The translations under genes were made by a program, and so were the position numbers. Positions 11,711-21,979 of a stretch of DNA of 64,000 bases are shown here, piece after piece (position 1 is the stretch's first letter; each line of letters starts with the position of its first letter). The DNA is from Triatoma infestans (Eukaryota > Arthropoda > Insecta > Hemiptera > Reduviidae): assembly GCA_011037195.1 (NCBI GenBank), contig JAAEAF010014370.1, positions 112,244 through 176,243 of the forward strand, read 5' to 3'. The notes beneath the pieces are model-generated. The model did not search any database. It saw nothing but the letters and a program-made list of their open reading frames with translations, and was not told the DNA's origin.

Positions 11711-12616
11711 AAAAACTGTGTTGTTTGCCAGAAATTTGCCCGCAAAAATGTGAAAGAGCCACTATTGAGTCACCCACTACCATCAAGAGCATGGCAAAAC
11801 CTATTTATTGACATTATGACTTATGACAGGCAAGATTATTTAGTGGTAGTTGATGCATACTCTTACTGGCTGGAAATTGTATCTATTAGAAATAAGTCTG
11901 CGATGGAAGTTATTTTAAAGCTGAAAGCGATATTTGCCAAGTTCGGCATTCCGGAAACTGTCGTTTGTGATAATGTACCGTTCGCATCGACAGAGATGAA
12001 GAAATTTTCTGAAGACTATCTTTTTGATATCAAAACTAGAAGTCCAAACTATGCCCAATCGAACTCGTTTGCTGAAAGGGGTGTTGGAATATTGAAAGGT
12101 ATTTTAAAGAAAGTTGAAGAAGAAGGCTCCGATGTATTTCTAGCGCTACTGGAATACAGGAATACCCCATTAAAACACCTTAACTTATCGCCAGCCCAGT
12201 TGCTAATGAATCGCTCCTGTAGAACTAGATTGCCTACTACAGCGGAAAGTTTGATGCCTAAGGTAAATGGGGAGGTATCTGATAAACTCAGGAAGAAACA
12301 GGCGTTGGCGAAAAAGTACTACGATAAGGGGGCTAAACAGTTGAACGATTTGTTACCTCGAGAAAAAATTTGGATACAAGTCCCTGAAGAAAACAGATGG
12401 CATTCGGGGTATGTATTAAGAAAACATGAGGATGCGCCAAGATCATATATTGTAACTAATGAAGAAACTGGAAGAGTCATTAGGAGGAACAGAAGACAAC
12501 TTCGTCTGAGAAATGGGATGAGGGGTGCAACAGTTCACCAGGAACCGTTTGAAGGAAAAAGACAAAGCGAGAGAGAGAGAAATTTACCTTTGAGGTTTAA
12601 AGATTATGTAGTATGA
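11711..12616 (+). CDS. gypsy integrase (only surviving pol domain)
   Basis: Retroviral-type integrase, which inserts the LTR element's cDNA into the genome. The open frame starts without its own ATG, as expected for part of a pol polyprotein. It begins with the second half of the HHCC zinc finger (NCVVCQKFARKN). The DDE core follows: FIDIMTYDRQDYLVVVDAYS (first Asp), VVCDNVPFASTEM (second Asp; the usual Gly after DN is Val) and SNSFAERGVGILK (catalytic Glu; the usual NGxAE is NSFAE). The C-terminal part contains a GPY/F-like region (WHSGYVLRKHEDAPRSYIV) and a basic tail. It is about 300 residues without a stop. No histidines of the zinc finger and no RT or RNase H are present upstream, because the deletion joins the primer-binding region directly to the zinc finger. 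Confidence 0.9.
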   Translation, partial: KNCVVCQKFARKNVKEPLLSHPLPSRAWQNLFIDIMTYDRQDYLVVVDAYSYWLEIVSIRNKSAMEVILKLKAIFAKFGIPETVVCDNVPFASTEMKKFSEDYLFDIKTRSPNYAQSNSFAERGVGILKGILKKVEEEGSDVFLALLEYRNTPLKHLNLSPAQLLMNRSCRTRLPTTAESLMPKVNGEVSDKLRKKQALAKKYYDKGAKQLNDLLPREKIWIQVPEENRWHSGYVLRKHEDAPRSYIVTNEETGRVIRRNRRQLRLRNGMRGATVHQEPFEGKRQSERERNLPLRFKDYVV

Positions 12617-12644
12617 AAAAAAAAAAAAAAAAAAAAAAGAGGGA

Positions 12645-12809
12645 TGTTATATGAATGAGAGAATATCGATTATGTATTCGATGGAATAAGAAAAAGGAGG
12701 AGGTTATGATAGAGTAGTGTGTAGTGTATGGTTGACAACAAAAGGAAGTGTAATTAAAAGATCTGATTACTACATAACTCTGTGTATTTATTTCATATAT
12801 CCTAAAACA
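12645..12809 (+). repeat. gypsy 3' LTR
   Basis: 165 bp, matches the 5' LTR except for two small differences. It is preceded by an A-rich polypurine tract and followed by the AGTTT target duplication. Confidence 0.92.
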
Positions 12810-12814
12810 AGTTT

Positions 12815-13078
12815 TTCTCTCACTCTTTCCAAATATATGATTTTGAAGATTTATTGTTCATATTTTATGATATATTTTATGCTATTTCATATTTCATGTT
12901 ATAATTTTGAGAGACATTTTTATTTAGTTTTATTGTATTTATATTATTTAATATAATAATATAAAATAATTCATTTTATTGCTATTTCATTTTATTTTAT
13001 TATTTTGTATTTAGAGATGTACAACTCACCTCTTTGTATGGGTTATGTAACGTAAACAAATAAATTTTATGTCTTTTA
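12815..13078 (+). repeat. LINE 3' UTR, continuation of the tail at 11190
   Basis: Resumes right after the gypsy target duplication. Ends with caactcacctctttgtatgg, then aacaaataaattttatgtc, resembling the 3' end of the LINE at 59837-61482 (gccaactcacttgc ... gcaaataaagtttg). No poly(A) tail visible. Confidence 0.5.
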
Positions 13079-13106
13079 TATCAAGTTTTTGAGCTATGCT
13101 GTTCAG

Positions 13107-13144
<38 letters not shown>

Positions 13145-13275
13145 CATTTTCTAAAAAACAAATTTTTTTGACTCAGAGGACCTCAAAACGTGTATTTCCA
13201 GTGAGTAGTCGATATTGAAAATTTGTCATGATTACAATACTTTCTCTTACTAGGACTATAGTAAAGTAAAAATGC
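13079..13275 (-). repeat. Dispersed-repeat fragment with (AC)n tract
   Basis: Minus-orientation hairpin-side end: ttttgagctatgctgttcag, an (AC)n run at 13109-13141, then gactcagaggacctcaaaac and the terminal tactttctcttactagga. It matches the last ~190 bp of the copy at 57052-58070. Confidence 0.75.
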
Positions 13276-13279
13276 TTTA

Positions 13280-14005
13280 TTACAGGTAATTTTTAAAAAA
13301 TTGTATAAATCTGTCAATTATAAAGCTATGTATCTTGGGATTATTTGAAATACTTCCTCCGTATAAATAGATCAATCAATTGTGTTTAGTAAATTTGCCT
13401 CCTAAGAATACTGATTTTTGTGGATTCTAGAGCAAAATGACATTAAATTTTCATTTTAATGTAATGTATGTACAATTCATTAATGTATAATAATAAAAGA
13501 ATTGGAATCAATTTTGTATTCTGTTTTAATTTCAATTTAATATTAGAAGAAACAAAAAATAAAAATAAAAAAATCTGACCAAAAAAGTGGATCAAACCGT
13601 ACCCGCTGTGCTGGACTGTTTGCTTCATAATAGTTTCAATTTCAAATCATATCCTTGTTTTAAATAGGTCAGTAAGGATGGAGCACATGGATACATCGGA
13701 TCCACTGCGAGGCCGTTCACCTTCACTTTTATATAACTTTAGCATAGATTGTAATTCATTCTTACGACAAGCGACTAATTTTAATTTAGTTTTTTATTTA
13801 ATTGATATTAATTTTTTTATTACAATTCTTTATTATTTAAATTTTATAAATAAAATACCATCTGGTAAATATTTTTTTGAAAATATTAAAAATTTTTTTT
13901 TGTAAAACAATCACAAGATATTCTTCTCTTATTGAGGATTTTTTTTTTAAATTTGTTATTTTATCAGTGATTCAATATTATTTCAACACCACAGTATCAT
14001 TTAAA
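13280..14005. other. AT-rich intron, nothing recognised
   Basis: No motif recognised; the short open frames are low complexity. Confidence 0.4.
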
Positions 14006-14009
14006 TCAT

Positions 14010-15140
14010 TTCTTTAGTTTCTCTTACTGCTGATAAGAGGGAAGTATTGCAAGTATCTATGGGGTAAGGTATGTATCAAATTTTCAATATCATTTTTCAG
14101 TCGAATTTTTTGTTTGGAGAAGGTTTTGAAGAACACGAAAAAATAGTTTTCAGAAAAAAGACTGTGTGTGTATGTCTCGTATCTATATATATTTGAACAG
14201 CATAGCTGTTCCAAAAAAAAGAAAAAATCTGGAAGAAGTGCAAACTTGACATCGTTTCCGGTATCAACATGGGATCCGACAGAAAGTTATGTCAAATTTT
14301 CTCATCCAGAAGTACTGCTTTACCGAATAAATTTTTCAGTTTGGGGGGGGGGGCGATTTTCCCAAAAATGGCTCCAACGATTTTTTATTTAGACTTAGTA
14401 GGTATATTAACTATCCATCTAAAGAGCTATAACTTTTATTAGAAACATTTTTCTGGGGAAATGCATTTAAGACAGTTTTCCTCTAATTTATTATACATCC
14501 TATTATCTAAATAATATTTAGTTAATATTAAATATTTTACCAAAATTTCGAATTTGAAGTAAATAGGTTGACCGGATGAATGTATTTCACCGGAAATAAC
14601 ACTTGCATAAAATTATTTTTTATACAAAACTTTTCAACGATTTCTCTCCTTTTATTTATTATTTTTAATTTAAGGCGCATCAACAACTATGGTCATTGGC
14701 GCCCAGAGCCTACTCAGTGGAATGCCAGCCTCCAGATAGTGTTCTCTCGTAACAGACAACGTTGTCCGTTACCGGACAGACAGTGAGCTGTAGAGGCTCC
14801 TAGGAAGAAAAAAATCTAAGGGCAGCAGCTGGATTCGAACCCGGGTCCACCGCGTAGGAGTCCAATACGCTAACTACTTAGCTATTCCCTTCCCCAGAGG
14901 GAAACTAAATTAATAAGAAATACCTAAATAGATTGCCAAAATTCCGTATTTCAAGAAAATTAGTAAACCGGAAGTGTGTTTTTACTGAACAGTTTTGCAG
15001 TTTCCGCGATTTTCTTCTTAAAAAATACAGTCGAATTTCATTAAATTTGTTATACTAACTATAAAATTTGCCAATTACAATTTTGTAAAGCTGGAGTAAG
15101 AGAATGTTGTGTGAGTGTTTCACATCAGATTTTTTAAAAG
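14010..15140 (+). repeat. Dispersed ~1-kb repeat, plus copy split by a SINE
   Basis: Hairpin start ttctcttactgctgataaga (14020) and internal units with ccaaaaatggctccaacg (14361) and aattagtaaaccggaagtg (14960), ending gagtgtttcacatcagattt at about 15133. The SINE-1 at 14674-14900 lies inside it. Confidence 0.75.
14674..14900 (-). repeat. SINE-1, tRNA-derived SINE
   Basis: Minus orientation. The tRNA-like head at the right has A box TAGCTAAGTAGTTAGC and B box GGTTCGAATCC. The body contains CTAGGAGCCTCTACAGCTCA and CACTGTCTGTCCGGTAACGG. Same family as 28680-28920, 62213-62395 and 63093-63306. No cloverleaf 3' half, so not a tRNA gene. Confidence 0.85.
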
Positions 15141-15540
15141 ATAAAGCTTTTGGTCATAATTGTTATATCTTTGTTAAATCTCACAGAAAAGAATTGTATG
15201 ATATGTGATTTTATTCCAGCTAACACCAGAAACCCATTCAACCTGAATGATAATTCCTGTTCACATATGCTATCCATTCCTAATAAACTAGGAAGAAGGA
15301 AGCTATAGTTTCCTCAATTGCAATCATTTATAATATTACCAATAACTAATAAAAATAAATTTTAAGGACTTAGATTTTACCAATTAGAACAAATCATGTT
15401 CTGATATTTAACGGCAATTCTGTTATTTCTAATTTCAATTGGTGCACGATCAACTGAAGAATCTTATATTATTACGGGTAAAATTCTTAATGTCCTTTAT
15501 TTCTCATACATCGTTATTAACCAAATAATATAAATCATAC

Positions 15541-15770
15541 TGAAAGATTAGCGAAACATAGGATACTCAAAAGAATTCCATATAATAGAATGCCAGGGGT
15601 AAGTAAAAGAAGATGTCCTAGGAAGATATGGTTACAGGATTTGTGTGCAATATAAAAGTTTTGAATGTCACCGGTTGGAAGATGAATGGAAGAAGTTTGT
15701 TAGGGAAGCCCGCTTTAGGCTGCATATGACCACCAAGTGTTCCTCCTTGACTGAAATTAGACCTACAATT
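15541..15770 (+). pseudogene. LINE C-terminal fragment
   Basis: Reads TERLAKHRILKRIPYNRMPG then VSKRRCPRKIWLQDLC, the pattern seen at the extreme C-terminus of many non-LTR retrotransposon ORF2 proteins (GRPRKxWLxDL). It continues in another frame as CHRLEDEWKKFVREARFRLH. Frameshifted and truncated. Confidence 0.6.
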
Positions 15771-15779
15771 ATGGAATAC

Positions 15780-16840
15780 TTTTATTTAATTACACTTGAT
15801 AATTTCCATTTTCCATAATAATATAGAAACTATTCTTTATTAAAATAAACATAAATTGCAATTTATTTTGCAAATAGCTTAGCCTTGAGCTATGAAAGCG
15901 TTTATTGTTATTTTACACATATTCTGTAATGGGTAACGCTATAGGTTCATTCATCAATGTAACCGTTGTATCATAAATTTTTAGTACCCCATAAATAACT
16001 ATTATAGTTTTATGTTTATTTTGTTATAGAATACTATTTTTTTTTTAAATTTTCAAAGTATAATATGACAAACTCATTTATTAGTTATTATTCTGGCAAA
16101 GCAATGAAGATATTATTTGTTATAATTGTGTTCATTTTATTATAAAATTCTTTTCTTTTTTTTTTAAATTTTCAAATATATATAACTAATTTATTTATTT
16201 TCGATTATTTCAATAAAGCAATGAAATAGAAATTAAAAATAAAAAGGCATATAATTTTTTTATGCTCAGAAGTAGTGAACATTTAGGTTTCAGTTATATT
16301 ATTATCCGCTAGATAGCAGAAAAATGTATTTTATTCACAACTTACTCTACATTGCCATTCTACATTGAATGAGAAATTTGTTTGAGAAGTGGCACACTTA
16401 TCTCTGTGTGTTTTTTTAATTAAAATATCTAAGGATTGTAAGATTTTAAAAATTCTGTACTATGTAGCATCATTTTCGTCAAACATCATCAAGGAACAAA
16501 TAAATCATTTCATCTCGATTAAATTTGTTAAGAATTTTCAGTGTAAACGGCAGGAGTATGCGTTTTTACTTTCTTTTTTTTTTAATATAAAATAAAACGA
16601 TTATAGGAACTGTAGAAGGTAATAATTATAGTCTTTAAAAAGAAAAGGAGTTCAAAAAAAAAAAATAAAGTATGACATTTTATGTAGACCTATTTAATAG
16701 AATAACTCAATAACACGTTTTGCGACCGAATCAAGTAAAATTTTTAAGTAAAGTGAGAGCTCATGGTTCAGAACAGGTTTGTTATTTTATTGAAATTTAC
16801 AACTGCAAGATTAAGTATAATGAGCAAACATTATTTTAGA
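15780..16840. other. AT-rich intron, nothing recognised
   Basis: A/T-rich with homopolymers; no motif, splice-flanked exon or repeat assigned. Confidence 0.4.
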
Positions 16841-16916
16841 ATGTTGTGATGGTTGGTTCCGCAGAACTGGAAAGCATCAGAGACATTTTCCATGATAGCC
16901 TACTTCATTTTGTGGT

Positions 16917-16954
16917 CATCGACCGGTTTCGGGCGTTCGCCCATCATCAGGATG
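16917..16954 (-). ncRNA. Hammerhead ribozyme-like motif, left arm (core complete)
   Basis: Minus strand, 5' to 3': stem I CATC, core CTGATGA, one extra T, stem II GGGC-GAAC-GCCC, core GAA, self-complementary stem III ACCGGT, cleavage base C (triplet GTC), then stem I partner GATG, which pairs perfectly with CATC. This is the type I arrangement with a very short, palindromic stem III, as in PLE hammerheads thought to act as dimers. Activity is inferred, not shown. Confidence 0.6.
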
Positions 16955-17081
16955 TTTTTGTTGAACACTGTAATAACATAGACTTGCACAGAGCAAACAC
17001 AGTTGATACACTGTATTGCACTGAGTGTATCAACTGTTTTTGCTCTGTGCAAGTCTATGTCATTACACTGTTCAACAAAAA

Positions 17082-17119
17082 CATCCTGATGATGGGCGAA
17101 CGCCCGAAACCGGCCGATG
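17082..17119 (+). ncRNA. Hammerhead-like motif, right arm (cleavage triplet lost)
   Basis: Same layout as the left arm: CATC, CTGATGA, GGGC-GAAC-GCCC, GAAACCGG, GATG. Here the sequence before GATG is GGCC instead of GGTC. Hammerhead cleavage needs U in the middle of the NUH triplet, so this arm should be inactive. Confidence 0.5.
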
Positions 17120-17164
17120 ACCACAAAATGAAGCAGGCTATCACGGAAAATATCTCTGATGATT

Positions 17165-17810
17165 ATTTAGAATATTACCGTACACTATATTTGTGGTATT
17201 ATTATGATGGTTGCATGAGCTTCTGATTTTGATTTTATTTTTTTTAACATTTTGGTGCTTCTTTTTTTAACGTCTTTAGTGATGTGATAATAAAAGAAAT
17301 TCTTCTTCATAGAAATCATACCTGTTACTTTTGGCAACTTCAAAAAAGTGTATTACATGAATGTGGAACCATAATATAGAGCACTGTTCTAGAGCCATTT
17401 TTTATTCCTCCATGAATTTAGGACATTAAACATCTGTTACAAATAATGGCGATACATAACACCTAGTACATACCGGTATGCCAGTACAACAATCAAACCA
17501 CAGTTGTTAAAAATTTTCGGTCAATAAATTTGTTTGTTAATATTAATATAATTATTACATTATCTCAATATTAAATTAAATTTTTAATTGTAATTTTTGA
17601 AAATGAAATTATATATTGAAATACAATGATTTTTTTTTTTAATTGTTTTAATTTCGCAAAAAAATGAAAAGTTGGTCAGGTGATATTTAATGGAGCACTC
17701 TGTATGGAAGAAGTTCGGCTGAAGCAGTTAAAAAATAAAGTTTTCGTAAACTAGATTTGTTCATGGTGGAGATATAGAATATTAAATGATGATACCAAAC
17801 AGAATTTTAA
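17165..17810. other. Intronic sequence, nothing recognised
   Basis: AT-rich; some may be decayed hAT sequence upstream of the C-terminal remnant at 17815. Confidence 0.35.
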
Positions 17811-17814
17811 ATGT

Positions 17815-18095
17815 TATTGCAGTTTAATCCTGCCGAAACTGAAAGGGGTTTCAGAATTATGAACAACATAATTAATATTAAAAGAAATTCTATATTAATA
17901 GAGACAGAAGTCTAGCCTATCTGTGCACACAGAAGGCAAAAATACAAATCATTTAATGTCAATAAATTGAATGGGAATGTCTTATAAAAATTAGAATTGA
18001 TTATTGGCTGAGAGAAGTACATCATTTAGCAAGTGACAAACGAGTGAAAAAAAAGTTACGATTACACATTGCAATAATCAAAATATGATTTTTGA
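17815..18095 (+). pseudogene. hAT transposase C-terminal (dimerisation) remnant
   Basis: One frame reads QFNPAETERGFRIMNNIINI then KRNSILIETE. This matches the C-terminal hAT dimerisation block (NAxxERxFSxMNxIKxxxRNRLxxETL). After a stop it continues RRQKYKSFNVNKLNG. The rest of the transposase is not recognisable upstream. Probably a second, much older hAT than those at 3970 and 51111. Confidence 0.55.
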
Positions 18096-18099
18096 AACT

Positions 18100-19175
18100 T
18101 TTAGGGTAAATTTACGCTATTATAATCATTTTAATATGATACTAAACAATTATAAATACATAAACAAATGCTAAAGACATTTTATATCACCAATGATTTG
18201 TTAGGTAATTCTCACTAAATGCATTCTACCAAAAATTCAATTCGCTCATTACATTTGGTCTGATATTGACAACTTTATTATCCAGATTGGAGGCAATTCA
18301 AACATAGACTCTGAGAACTGATTCCAACCTAAACTTCGCACCTTGCAGGGTAACATTCCTTCAAAGTTTCAACTTATCAAATTACAAGAAATAAGCCTCA
18401 AGGGACGAAGTTATCTGTTTTGTAATTGTATTGACCGGTATTAGTGTAAGTCGAGTGTTGTTTTATTTTATTTTTTTTAAAGGTCTATAAACATAATAAA
18501 ATAAGTAGAGAGCAAAACTAAAAAAAAATGCTATTGTTAATGAAAAGTTTCCTTAGAAACGAATGTGTAAATATAATTGAAAATTTTATTTTGTAGTCAT
18601 TATAAGATTATATTGCCCAGATTGTAAACTATTATATCTTTCTGTTTTCAGTGTATAAACATGGTTTTTATAACTTAATAAGGAATTGTTTTCTTCTTAT
18701 AAAGTTAACCATGTTTTTAAGCTTGTTCTTTTAAAAATAAATGTTTAGCACTTGTACATTATTTTGTTGGCTTGCTTTTTAAGGTTAAGTCTTCATCTTA
18801 TCGTTTTAAAAAGAAAAGATACTTATATTTCTGTACAGTTTCTTTAAAACATGAAACATTCACGCAATTTTCTGTTACTGTAGTTAATAATAAATGTTAA
18901 ATTGAAAAACTTTCTTTAACCTTGTAAATTTATTTCTTTTGCCCTAATACTGTTAGTCAAATTCATACACTTGATGTTTTTAAACTGTATGATGTGGGCA
19001 TCAAGTAAAAAGACTTTTTAAAGTGCGGACAGTCAAACAAAATTTTGTATTAATATTAACGAAGCAAAATACATAATTCTAACAATTTTAATAAAGATAG
19101 AAAGACTAAACAACTAAACATATCAAAAGATTACCAAACTCATATTCATAAAGCATGTTTTATATATGTTTTTAA
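18100..19175. other. AT-rich intron, nothing recognised
   Basis: No coding motif, SINE or repeat boundary recognised. Confidence 0.4.
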
Positions 19176-19177
19176 AT

Positions 19178-19719
19178 TTAAAGAATTAAATAATGTTGAA
19201 TATGTGGCTGGATAACATCTGATATTTTATCTGTCGTAGTATGCATATCCCATGTGTTCCTGAACTGTTTCAGTTTTTCATCCTGAGCGAATTCACCAAT
19301 TTCGTGCAGAGAGTTCAACTTCAACGTAATGTTCAGTTGCACTCTGAGTTTGGTTAAACTATCTTTGTAATTTTTATAGCCACCTATTACATCTTTTTCA
19401 ACCATTTAAATGGCTGATACGGTTAGAATCTGGCAGAGAAGACATCTTTCTTTGTATTGTCTAACTTGATTTCTAGAGAATGTTGAGGCTTGTTAAATAT
19501 TATGGTTTTAATCAAGAAATTGTAATATCGTATAAGAAAGGTTGTTCTATTAATGTTTCCAGATTGCAATAAATAACCGTTTCTGCTAACCTTTTTGTAC
19601 AAAATTAGTAAGGTTTGCTTTCTCTTAGCTCTAAGTGAAATTGGGTCCGTCTGCACTTCTATTGCACAGTGTGACAGCTCCTGAAGGGAATTTATGTATA
19701 CATATTGGTTTGATAGGAC
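19178..19719 (-). CDS. Coding-like minus-strand segments, function unknown
   Basis: Two adjacent minus-strand open stretches have protein-like composition. The first (19719-19423) opens just after a stop and reads through NSLQELSHCAIEVQTDPISL with basic patches, ending at a stop after DVFSARF. The second (19405-19178) starts at ATG, reads MVEKDVIGGYKNYKDSLTKL and includes HEIGEFAQDEKLKQF, ending HYLIL. They are in different frames and about 17 bases apart, so one protein would need a frameshift. I recognise no family. They lie head-to-head with the ORF at 20161, so a divergent gene pair or a decayed gene is possible, but chance open frames are not excluded. Confidence 0.22.
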
Positions 19720-20160
19720 TTAACATTCTAGAAGTTTTAAATATGATTTCAAGATTTAAATATGTCTTCAAATTTTAAATCTGATTTTATGTGATAGCAG
19801 GTACCATGGAAACTGTGTTTTCAAATGATTATGAATTCAAATTAATTAGGGAAATAAAATATGTTAGTTTAATTGCTTTAGTAGTTACACAATAGTTGAA
19901 TAATAACGGGGTAGTTTACCCTAAGATAAAGGTAAGAGTTTAATTACAAGTAGAAGATGTCTAAAGACACTGAACACCGGAACGAGCAAATAATCATCGA
20001 ATTAACGTGCCAATATTAGCTGAATTTTGTGTTGTTTTCAGTGAATTCACTTGAAACATCATAAATTTTTGAGGAAATAATTGAAAGATATTGAATGCAC
20101 AATATCTGTGGTATGTATAGAAGAAGAATAAGGGGAGTGAAAAGTATGTGTTTATAGTGA

Positions 20161-21972
20161 TTTAGTGAAGTGAATTATTTAAACATAACGGAACCAGAAG
20201 ATAAAGAAACTAAAGAATGCCAAGCGGAGGCGTTGCAGGATATAACGAATGTTTCAATCAATGAAACTTCAGTTTATAATATTAGTGATAATGGTGAGGA
20301 AGCTGTTAAAGAAATGATCAACTTGATGGAAACGTTGGTGCGTGCAGGATGTAATGATAATTTAAAAATAACTTTCAATCTACCACCAAAGTTTACAAAA
20401 CGAATTCAACATCAAAAAATCAAAATATGTAGAGTATTTTACAAGACAGAAAAGTTAATGGAAAAAAATCCAATATGTGGAATAATACGAGCATCTTGTG
20501 CTGTACTTAGTGTTGATACAGATAAGTTGGTATATGTTGGTGGGAGTGGTGAGAAAATAGATAAAAGAATGGTAACAAATAAAGCACAAACAGTTGATTC
20601 AACTCAAGAATATCATTTATTTAATTATTGTCAATTTATGGGTTATCAATTAAATAAATTGACAACATGCTTGACAAAAATGGCAGAATTAGTGGAAGTT
20701 AATTCAGAAATTATTTTAGATAGTCCTATTAAATCAATTAAAGATTGTTATGAATCATTTAAAGAAAATGAAAATTTAAAAAAAAATTTAGAAAGAAATT
20801 CTAATTATTTAGGAAATCCTGATGAATATTCCATTGTGTTGCAAGAACTTTGTGAAAATTTTAATACAATCGTTCCAATATTGGAAAACAATAGAGAATG
20901 TGCTGTAGAATTACTTAAACTTGTTGTAAATTGTAAAACCATTGTGAATAGAGTAGAAAAAAAACTTTTAAACTCTACTTCAGTTACAAATAGTGTACAA
21001 ACAGAGTCGTCATTAGCGCCATCTAGACGGTACAGCCAGGAAGTTTATCAACAGACAGATGAAGTTGATCTACCAATGAAGGAATCTTTTGATGAAAAGT
21101 TACCAAAAAAAGAAAAACAATTAACTAATGAAAACAAAGAAAATGGTATAAATATGGAAAAAAGAGAATTGTACGTGCAGAGTGAAGCTGCATATGTACT
21201 TCTACCTAAAGATTATACGATCATGAAAACTGGTAAACAAGTTGGTGAAGAACTTGATCTATATGTGATGCAAAAATTACAAAAAAGTAAAGAAGATTTA
21301 ACAGATGAAATTGAAAAAACAATAGAAAATCTTGATAGAGATAGTACAACAATCAAACCACTTTTAAGCCAACCAATGGTAACAGATGAAGAAGAGGAAA
21401 TAGAAAGTACTATTTCTTTTAATACAAATAGTGATGAAGAAATCGTACAAAGAAAAATTACGAGAGTTGTGCAAAATAAACCATCAATTGCCACAGATGA
21501 TGAGATTTCAAATACAGATATTTTAAGTTTAAAACCTGGTAAGCCAAATATTGACAACTTTTCACTACCCAAGCTTGAACCTATTGAATCTAGTGTTTCT
21601 TATACTTTAAAGGATTGCTATAAAAATATAAAGAAAATTGAAGATGTAAGCGGCAGTAATAATGCTGAAATTTTAGAGAACTTTACTTATATTACTCTGG
21701 TTGGTGACAAAAAGAATAAAGATTTTACAACACAATCGGAAAATGTACAATGCAATGAAGATGTTGATAAAAAAAATTATAATGATTTTACTACCCAGCC
21801 AAATAAAAGTTCAAATATGGAGATAAATAGTCTAATTTCAGTGTCAGATGATGAAACGATTATAACTGCTAAAACAAAAACATCAAAAAAGAAGAAGATC
21901 AAGAAAGTTGATGATAAAGAAAAAACTAATAAGAAAAAAAAAAGAAAATGGAAAACTTGCGGCATTTCCTGA
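20161..21972 (+). CDS. Uncharacterised ~600-residue ORF in the Elk intron
   Basis: The longest open frame in the window, and I recognise no family. The frame opens after a TGA at 20158. It has no ATG until 20314 (MINLMETLVRAG), so translation may start there (about 552 residues). Otherwise 20156 or 20165 follows an acceptor-like tag (tttatag, gatttag) and an upstream exon supplies the start. The first ~300 residues look folded and helical, with Cys and aromatic residues (FNLPPKFTKRIQHQKIKICR, IIRASCAVLSVDTDKLVYVG, FNYCQFMGYQLNKL). The middle is acidic and Ser/Thr-rich (TDEEEEIESTISF, NTNSDEEIVQRK). The last ~40 residues are Lys-rich (TSKKKKIKKVDDK, KKKKRKWK), a likely nuclear localisation signal. 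There is no signal peptide or membrane segment. It is antisense to Elk and surrounded by TE debris. A nuclear protein is an inference from the tail; an old retrogene or a domesticated TE protein cannot be excluded. Confidence 0.55.
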   Translation, partial: FSEVNYLNITEPEDKETKECQAEALQDITNVSINETSVYNISDNGEEAVKEMINLMETLVRAGCNDNLKITFNLPPKFTKRIQHQKIKICRVFYKTEKLMEKNPICGIIRASCAVLSVDTDKLVYVGGSGEKIDKRMVTNKAQTVDSTQEYHLFNYCQFMGYQLNKLTTCLTKMAELVEVNSEIILDSPIKSIKDCYESFKENENLKKNLERNSNYLGNPDEYSIVLQELCENFNTIVPILENNRECAVELLKLVVNCKTIVNRVEKKLLNSTSVTNSVQTESSLAPSRRYSQEVYQQTDEVDLPMKESFDEKLPKKEKQLTNENKENGINMEKRELYVQSEAAYVLLPKDYTIMKTGKQVGEELDLYVMQKLQKSKEDLTDEIEKTIENLDRDSTTIKPLLSQPMVTDEEEEIESTISFNTNSDEEIVQRKITRVVQNKPSIATDDEISNTDILSLKPGKPNIDNFSLPKLEPIESSVSYTLKDCYKNIKKIEDVSGSNNAEILENFTYITLVGDKKNKDFTTQSENVQCNEDVDKKNYNDFTTQPNKSSNMEINSLISVSDDETIITAKTKTSKKKKIKKVDDKEKTNKKKKRKWKTCGIS

Positions 21973-21979
21973 TTGTCAG

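Larger units (their letters stand above)
11477..12809 (+). mobile_element. Ty3/gypsy LTR retrotransposon, internally deleted
   Basis: A compact 1.33-kb element with two near-identical LTRs (11477-11640, 12645-12809) that start TGTTATATGAATGAG and end CCTAAAACA. The flanks are the same 5 bp, AGTTT (11472-11476, 12810-12814). Right after the 5' LTR is TGGTGTCAGGTG, a plausible tRNA primer-binding site. Just before the 3' LTR is an A-rich tract ending aagaggga, the polypurine tract. Between them only the integrase survives; gag, protease, reverse transcriptase and RNase H are gone. It sits inside a LINE 3' region. Confidence 0.93.
16875..17161. repeat. Palindrome of two PLE-like repeat arms, each with a hammerhead-like core
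   Basis: Two arms of about 138 bp (16875-17012 and 17024-17161) are inverted copies with few mismatches around an ~11-base spacer. Each arm carries the block from AACAAAAACATC through the CTGATGA core to GAAACCGG. The GAAACCGGTC-type block resembles the terminal repeats of Penelope-like elements (PLEs), which are known to carry hammerhead ribozymes and to be arranged head-to-head. Open frames across it are mirror artefacts. A further fragment of the same sequence lies at 40249-40316. Confidence 0.7.

Noticed and set aside
16846..17226. Mirrored 126- and 74-codon open frames on the two strands
   Set aside because: Both are by-products of the palindrome and read the same DNA in opposite directions.
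21213..21965. Minus-strand open frames of 119 and 62 codons
   Set aside because: Antisense shadows of the 600-codon plus-strand ORF, with low-complexity Ser/Phe composition.
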